Below are positions 60,970-64,000 of a stretch of 64,000 nucleotides of DNA, piece by piece. The number at the start of each line of letters is the position of its first letter. The stretch's first letter is position 1. The stretch is from Chloroflexota bacterium. GTDB lineage: Bacteria > Chloroflexota > UBA11872 > VXNJ01. A program made the translations under genes and the position numbers. The DNA lies in the NCBI GenBank assembly GCA_026707405.1, contig JAPOWW010000004.1:149181-213180 (forward strand). The letters are read 5' to 3'. The notes under the pieces are model-generated. The model was not told the DNA's origin. It searched no databases and was given only the letters and a program-made list of their open reading frames with translations.

Positions 60970-63003
60970 TTAGGGTAGAAGTCCCCGCGCGCGAAGGTAT
61001 TCCACGCCGATTTTGCCCTTGACTACTCCGAATGGGCCGCCCAATTCCGGACGGTATTCGAGGCGGGCGCGCTGGAAGTATTGGACGGGCGCGCCTTGCT
61101 CGAACAGCTCCTCCGATATGGGATATCCGAGCGCGTCAAGCGCCCCTTGCTTCTCCCAGTATTTGAGGAACGCGAAGTTCACGGAGTGACCGGTCTCCGG
61201 AAAGTACCGATGTTCCGGCTCATTCGGAAATGGGGCGACCCCGGGCAGCGGCCGGCTGCCCGCCGTTATCTGGTCACCTAAAAGCCCTAGCTGAACCTCG
61301 TATTTGGTTCCGGCAAGCTCGGGGTGGTATTCGAAGCGGGCGCGCTCGAAATACTGGACGGTTAGTCCTCCCTCGACGAACTCCTCGGTCAACGGAAGTC
61401 CGAACGCCTCCACGCCGCCGCGGCTCTCGAAATACTTCTTGAATCCGAAAAGCACGTTGTGGCCGGTTTCAGAGAAATAGATCGACTGGTTTCCGGGCAG
61501 ATTGAGATCCGGTACAGGCCGCGTGAGCGGATACTGGAACTCAATCTGAAAATTCGTGCTATTGAGGGGGCCAAGCTCTTCGGGGGTTAACCGGTTGAAG
61601 AGGGCCTGAAATCTTTGCGCCGGGAGCCTGCGGCTCGCCGTACTGCCGTGCACGTGAACGGTTCTAAGTCTTCCACTGTGCGACCGGTCGGAAAAATCGA
61701 TCATGTGAAGACTTCCCACGGTGGTGTCGGGCTTGACGTTGAGCATGTCCTCCAGCACGCGCATTGGAAATTCCGCGGTGGCCCATTGCCGCCTTGGCGC
61801 TTGGGAGTCAAACGGCATGCCGTTGCCGTCGGTATCGGCGATGCCTCTCAGGTAGGGCAACGGCGGGCCGTTCAGCACGTCTTCGACGTTTTCCGTGAAG
61901 CCGCTGCCGCCGGATGAGTAGTAGGCGACTATGGGCTGTCCGCCGTAGGTGATGATCGTGTTGCGGGTGGAGTCGACTGCCGCGTTCGTCGCGGGATGCT
62001 CGATGTTCGAGCCTTCGTAGGCCTGGTAGAACGTCGTGTCGTCCAGGTCGTGAGTCGGGTGAAAGGGCTTCAATTCGCTGAGCGCGTAGGTGCGGGCCGC
62101 CAACGCCTGAGCCCTCAGCGCCTCCTGCGGCCAGTTAATTGGCATCTCGGCCGGGACCACGCCACGCAGGTAGTCCTCGATGTTCAACTCGTTTACCGTG
62201 TCCAGCAGGCCTTGGGAGTTTTGTCTAATCCAAATCACGCCGCGGTACGTGTCGTAGAACAGCGTGCCGCCCGTGTTGGGGACCACACCGGTGTAGTCGT
62301 AGTACGGCTGAATCCGCGTCTGGGGACTCAAGGGCACGATCTTGAGCGTGCCGGGAAAGGGAAACTCGATCATAGGATTCCCGGCGGGGTCGTACAGACG
62401 CACGTGGATGCCGTGGCCTCCGGCCAGAGACACCAGGTTCAACCGCGTGCCTGGCTGCAGGGGGCCGGTTACGCCCTCGATGGCCCAGGGGCCGCCTCGT
62501 CCGAAGAGATCTCCCGGCAAGGTGTTAGAGGACGGAAAGCTGCCGTCTATCGCGGGCGGCAGATAGTCTTCGTCGACCAACACTCGTATCTGCGTCGATT
62601 CGGTAGGAGAAGGCGCGAGAGTGGTGCCCTGATAGTAAGTCGAAATTATCTGAGGAGCCGACATACCCCGCTCCGCCCGACCCTTTGCGCCCCATTGCGA
62701 CATCCCGATTCCATGGCCCCAACCGCTGCCGACGAATCTGATGACCTGGTCGGGCCGGTAAATCGTGACCGACGCGGTTGCGTCCTGGGTTCGTGATGGG
62801 ACCAGAGTAGCCGCGAGGGCGGCCGCGACGGCGATGAGACCAGCGAATCGCCTGTAACGTCTCGCCCGACCATGATGTACGGGAGACGCTTGGGAACGAA
62901 TGAAGGGGACGTTTCGGCTAGGGCCGCTTAGCCCAAGGATGGGTCTAAATGACAGCCGCAGATGATCGCCGACCCCTCTGATTTGAGAGAACCAACTTGT
63001 CAT
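60970..63003 (-). CDS. SpoIID/LytB-domain cell-wall protein with C-terminal ETGH repeats
   Basis: A 677-residue exported protein; a membrane/signal segment is at about residues 53-70. The core motif GSGWGHGIGMSQWGAKG sits at 92-108, ahead of the RGVVPAEMPINWPQEALRAQ segment (about 267-286) and VAYYSSGGSGFTENV. In classical SpoIID the GWGHGxGMSQ motif comes last, so the order here is permuted, as in some actinobacterial relatives I recall. Two C-terminal repeats (about 507-560, 599-655) read ETGHNVLFGFKKY... and ETGHSVNFAFLKY... Family members trim or activate trimming of peptidoglycan. It is convergent with kamA. Confidence 0.9.
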   Translation of the reverse strand: MTSWFSQIRGVGDHLRLSFRPILGLSGPSRNVPFIRSQASPVHHGRARRYRRFAGLIAVAAALAATLVPSRTQDATASVTIYRPDQVIRFVGSGWGHGIGMSQWGAKGRAERGMSAPQIISTYYQGTTLAPSPTESTQIRVLVDEDYLPPAIDGSFPSSNTLPGDLFGRGGPWAIEGVTGPLQPGTRLNLVSLAGGHGIHVRLYDPAGNPMIEFPFPGTLKIVPLSPQTRIQPYYDYTGVVPNTGGTLFYDTYRGVIWIRQNSQGLLDTVNELNIEDYLRGVVPAEMPINWPQEALRAQALAARTYALSELKPFHPTHDLDDTTFYQAYEGSNIEHPATNAAVDSTRNTIITYGGQPIVAYYSSGGSGFTENVEDVLNGPPLPYLRGIADTDGNGMPFDSQAPRRQWATAEFPMRVLEDMLNVKPDTTVGSLHMIDFSDRSHSGRLRTVHVHGSTASRRLPAQRFQALFNRLTPEELGPLNSTNFQIEFQYPLTRPVPDLNLPGNQSIYFSETGHNVLFGFKKYFESRGGVEAFGLPLTEEFVEGGLTVQYFERARFEYHPELAGTKYEVQLGLLGDQITAGSRPLPGVAPFPNEPEHRYFPETGHSVNFAFLKYWEKQGALDALGYPISEELFEQGAPVQYFQRARLEYRPELGGPFGVVKGKIGVEYLRARGLLP

Positions 63004-63033
63004 AATGCAAAACGATTCTAATCATGGATTGTC

Positions 63034-63059
63034 GGTTCGGGCAATGGACTGCCCGAACC
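63034..63059 (-). terminator. Hairpin after the amidohydrolase gene
   Basis: A perfect 10-base stem GGTTCGGGCA / TGCCCGAACC with a 6-base loop, 11 bases past the stop of the reverse-strand amidohydrolase. No U-run. Confidence 0.65.
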
Positions 63060-63070
63060 ACGCGGAACGT

Positions 63071-64000
63071 CTAGCTGCGGCGGAGGCCCCTGCCGGGGCG
63101 GGCGTGAGTGTGCGCGCCCTGGTCGATGACCGGTACGCCGTTGACGATTACAGTCTCCACTCCGTCGGAGAGCAGTAGCGGATCCTGATACGTCGCGTTG
63201 TCTCTAATGGTGTCTGGATCGAATATCACTATGTCGGCGGCCATGCCCCGCCGGAGGATTCCACGGTCGGACAGTCCGAACTTCGCCGCCGGCACGGAGG
63301 TCATGTGCCGGATCGCTTCCTCCAGCCTGAGGATCCCCAACTCGCGCACGTACCGTCCGAGAACGCGCGGGTAGTTTCCCCGCGACCGCGGATGCGGATG
63401 GCTCCCGATGAGCAGCGCGTCGCTGCTGAACATGTGCGCGGGGTGCCGGATCATTTCGCGGATGTCGGGTTCGGACCCGCGGCTGATCACGCCCGAATTA
63501 CGCTGTCCCGATCGGTGCATTATTTCGGCGGCGGCCTCGGCGGCGTCCATGCCGAGTTCGTCCGCGATTACCGAGAGCCGCCGCTTTTCCATCCATTCGT
63601 TGTCATCGCCGGCTACGTAGGACATCGTCAGATGCTCGCCGGTACCGAGCACGAGTCCAGCCTTCGGATTTCGCAGCTCTTGCACCAGCCGTTCTCTTTC
63701 CGCTCCCGGCTGGACGCAGCGAAGCATCGTGTCCGGACCGCCGTCGTGCGCCCAACCCGGCATGAAGATGTGGAGGCCGGTGCTGCCCGCTTCGTACGGG
63801 TAGGCGTCGTAGGTGATGTCCACACCGGCGGCGCGCGCCTCGTTGAGCATCTCGAGCACGATGGCGGACCCGCCCGCGTTGGTCGCTCCGATCCCAAAGT
63901 GCGATGTGTGCACCGGAGCGCCGGAGCGGCGCCCAACTTCGAGCGTCTCGCGGAACGGGTCCAGGAATCCGTCGCCGCGCCTGGCCCGTTGATGAGCCAC
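63071..64000 (-). CDS. D-aminoacylase-type amidohydrolase, N-terminal part cut by window edge
   Basis: The C-terminal 309 residues of an amidohydrolase-superfamily enzyme of the N-acyl-D-amino-acid deacylase group. Visible features are HTSHFGIGA (metal His), ITYDAYPYEAGSTG, FSSDALLIGSHPHPRSRGNYP (catalytic Asp and metal region), RRGMAADIVIFDPD, and the C-terminal VETVIVNGVPVIDQG. The N-terminal metal-binding HxH is outside the window, and the first in-window Met is not the true start. Family members release D-amino acids or related acyl products; the substrate here is unknown. Confidence 0.88.
   Translation of the reverse strand: MAHQRARRGDGFLDPFRETLEVGRRSGAPVHTSHFGIGATNAGGSAIVLEMLNEARAAGVDITYDAYPYEAGSTGLHIFMPGWAHDGGPDTMLRCVQPGAERERLVQELRNPKAGLVLGTGEHLTMSYVAGDDNEWMEKRRLSVIADELGMDAAEAAAEIMHRSGQRNSGVISRGSEPDIREMIRHPAHMFSSDALLIGSHPHPRSRGNYPRVLGRYVRELGILRLEEAIRHMTSVPAAKFGLSDRGILRRGMAADIVIFDPDTIRDNATYQDPLLLSDGVETVIVNGVPVIDQGAHTHARPGRGLRRS

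Overview
The window looks like a chromosomal segment of an uncultivated member of the Chloroflexota. GC is high and starts are a mix of ATG, GTG and TTG. The lineage signs are three lipoprotein solute-binding proteins with a long VEKVV-type spacer after the lipid cysteine, secreted proteins carrying a domain around 'FVLGF', and a SpoIID protein ending in two 'ETGH...VQYFERARFEYHPE'-type repeats. As far as I recall these are typical of that phylum. No search could be run, so the placement is an inference.

1-32.4 kb is a catabolic and uptake region. It opens with a cut-off PhyH-type dioxygenase and an orphan pair of sugar-type ABC permeases. A solute-binding protein in the opposite orientation follows, after almost 1 kb of repeat-rich non-coding DNA. 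Next come a family-3 binding lipoprotein, a sugar-isomerase-like TIM barrel and a reverse-strand cluster (M20 peptidase, SDR, RraA-like, DUF1932 dehydrogenase). Further on are a Fic protein with a striking promoter, a sulfatase, a DegT aminotransferase, a ceramidase-like hydrolase and a Rieske fusion protein. Two complete, convergent carbohydrate ABC operons (binding protein, then two permeases) sit at 20.7-24.1 kb and 25.3-28.7 kb with an esterase between them. No cognate ATPase is encoded here; a shared MsmX/UgpC-type ATPase elsewhere is my inference. A phosphodiesterase/phosphatase and a second DegT enzyme close the region.

32.4-46 kb is mixed. It holds a secreted HEGQH protein, an SRPBCC protein that seems to start at CTG, a possible recombinase remnant, a DUF2961/GH172 protein, tRNA-Leu(GAG), uvrB, an MFS transporter and a metallo-beta-lactamase protein. 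After these comes a 4-kb segment holding an NCS2-type permease fused to a degenerate GHKL ATPase domain, convergent with a secreted protein of four Cache-like repeats. Decayed copies of the MBL/methyltransferase gene junction flank that segment, so it sits inside an old tandem duplication.

46-64 kb is more housekeeping-like: hpt, a CDP-alcohol phosphatidyltransferase, a PduO-type adenosyltransferase and uvrA. It continues with a four-gene MacAB/Lol-like ABC export operon (one ATPase carries an AbrB-like tail), an ATP-grasp protein next to a lysine 2,3-aminomutase-like radical SAM enzyme, the SpoIID-like protein and a cut-off D-aminoacylase-type amidohydrolase.

Best candidates for something new: the NCS2-GHKL fusion with its flanking duplication, the ATP-grasp/KamA pair, the 22-bp-phased CGAC repeats over the fic promoter, and strong hairpins directly after all three solute-binding protein genes.
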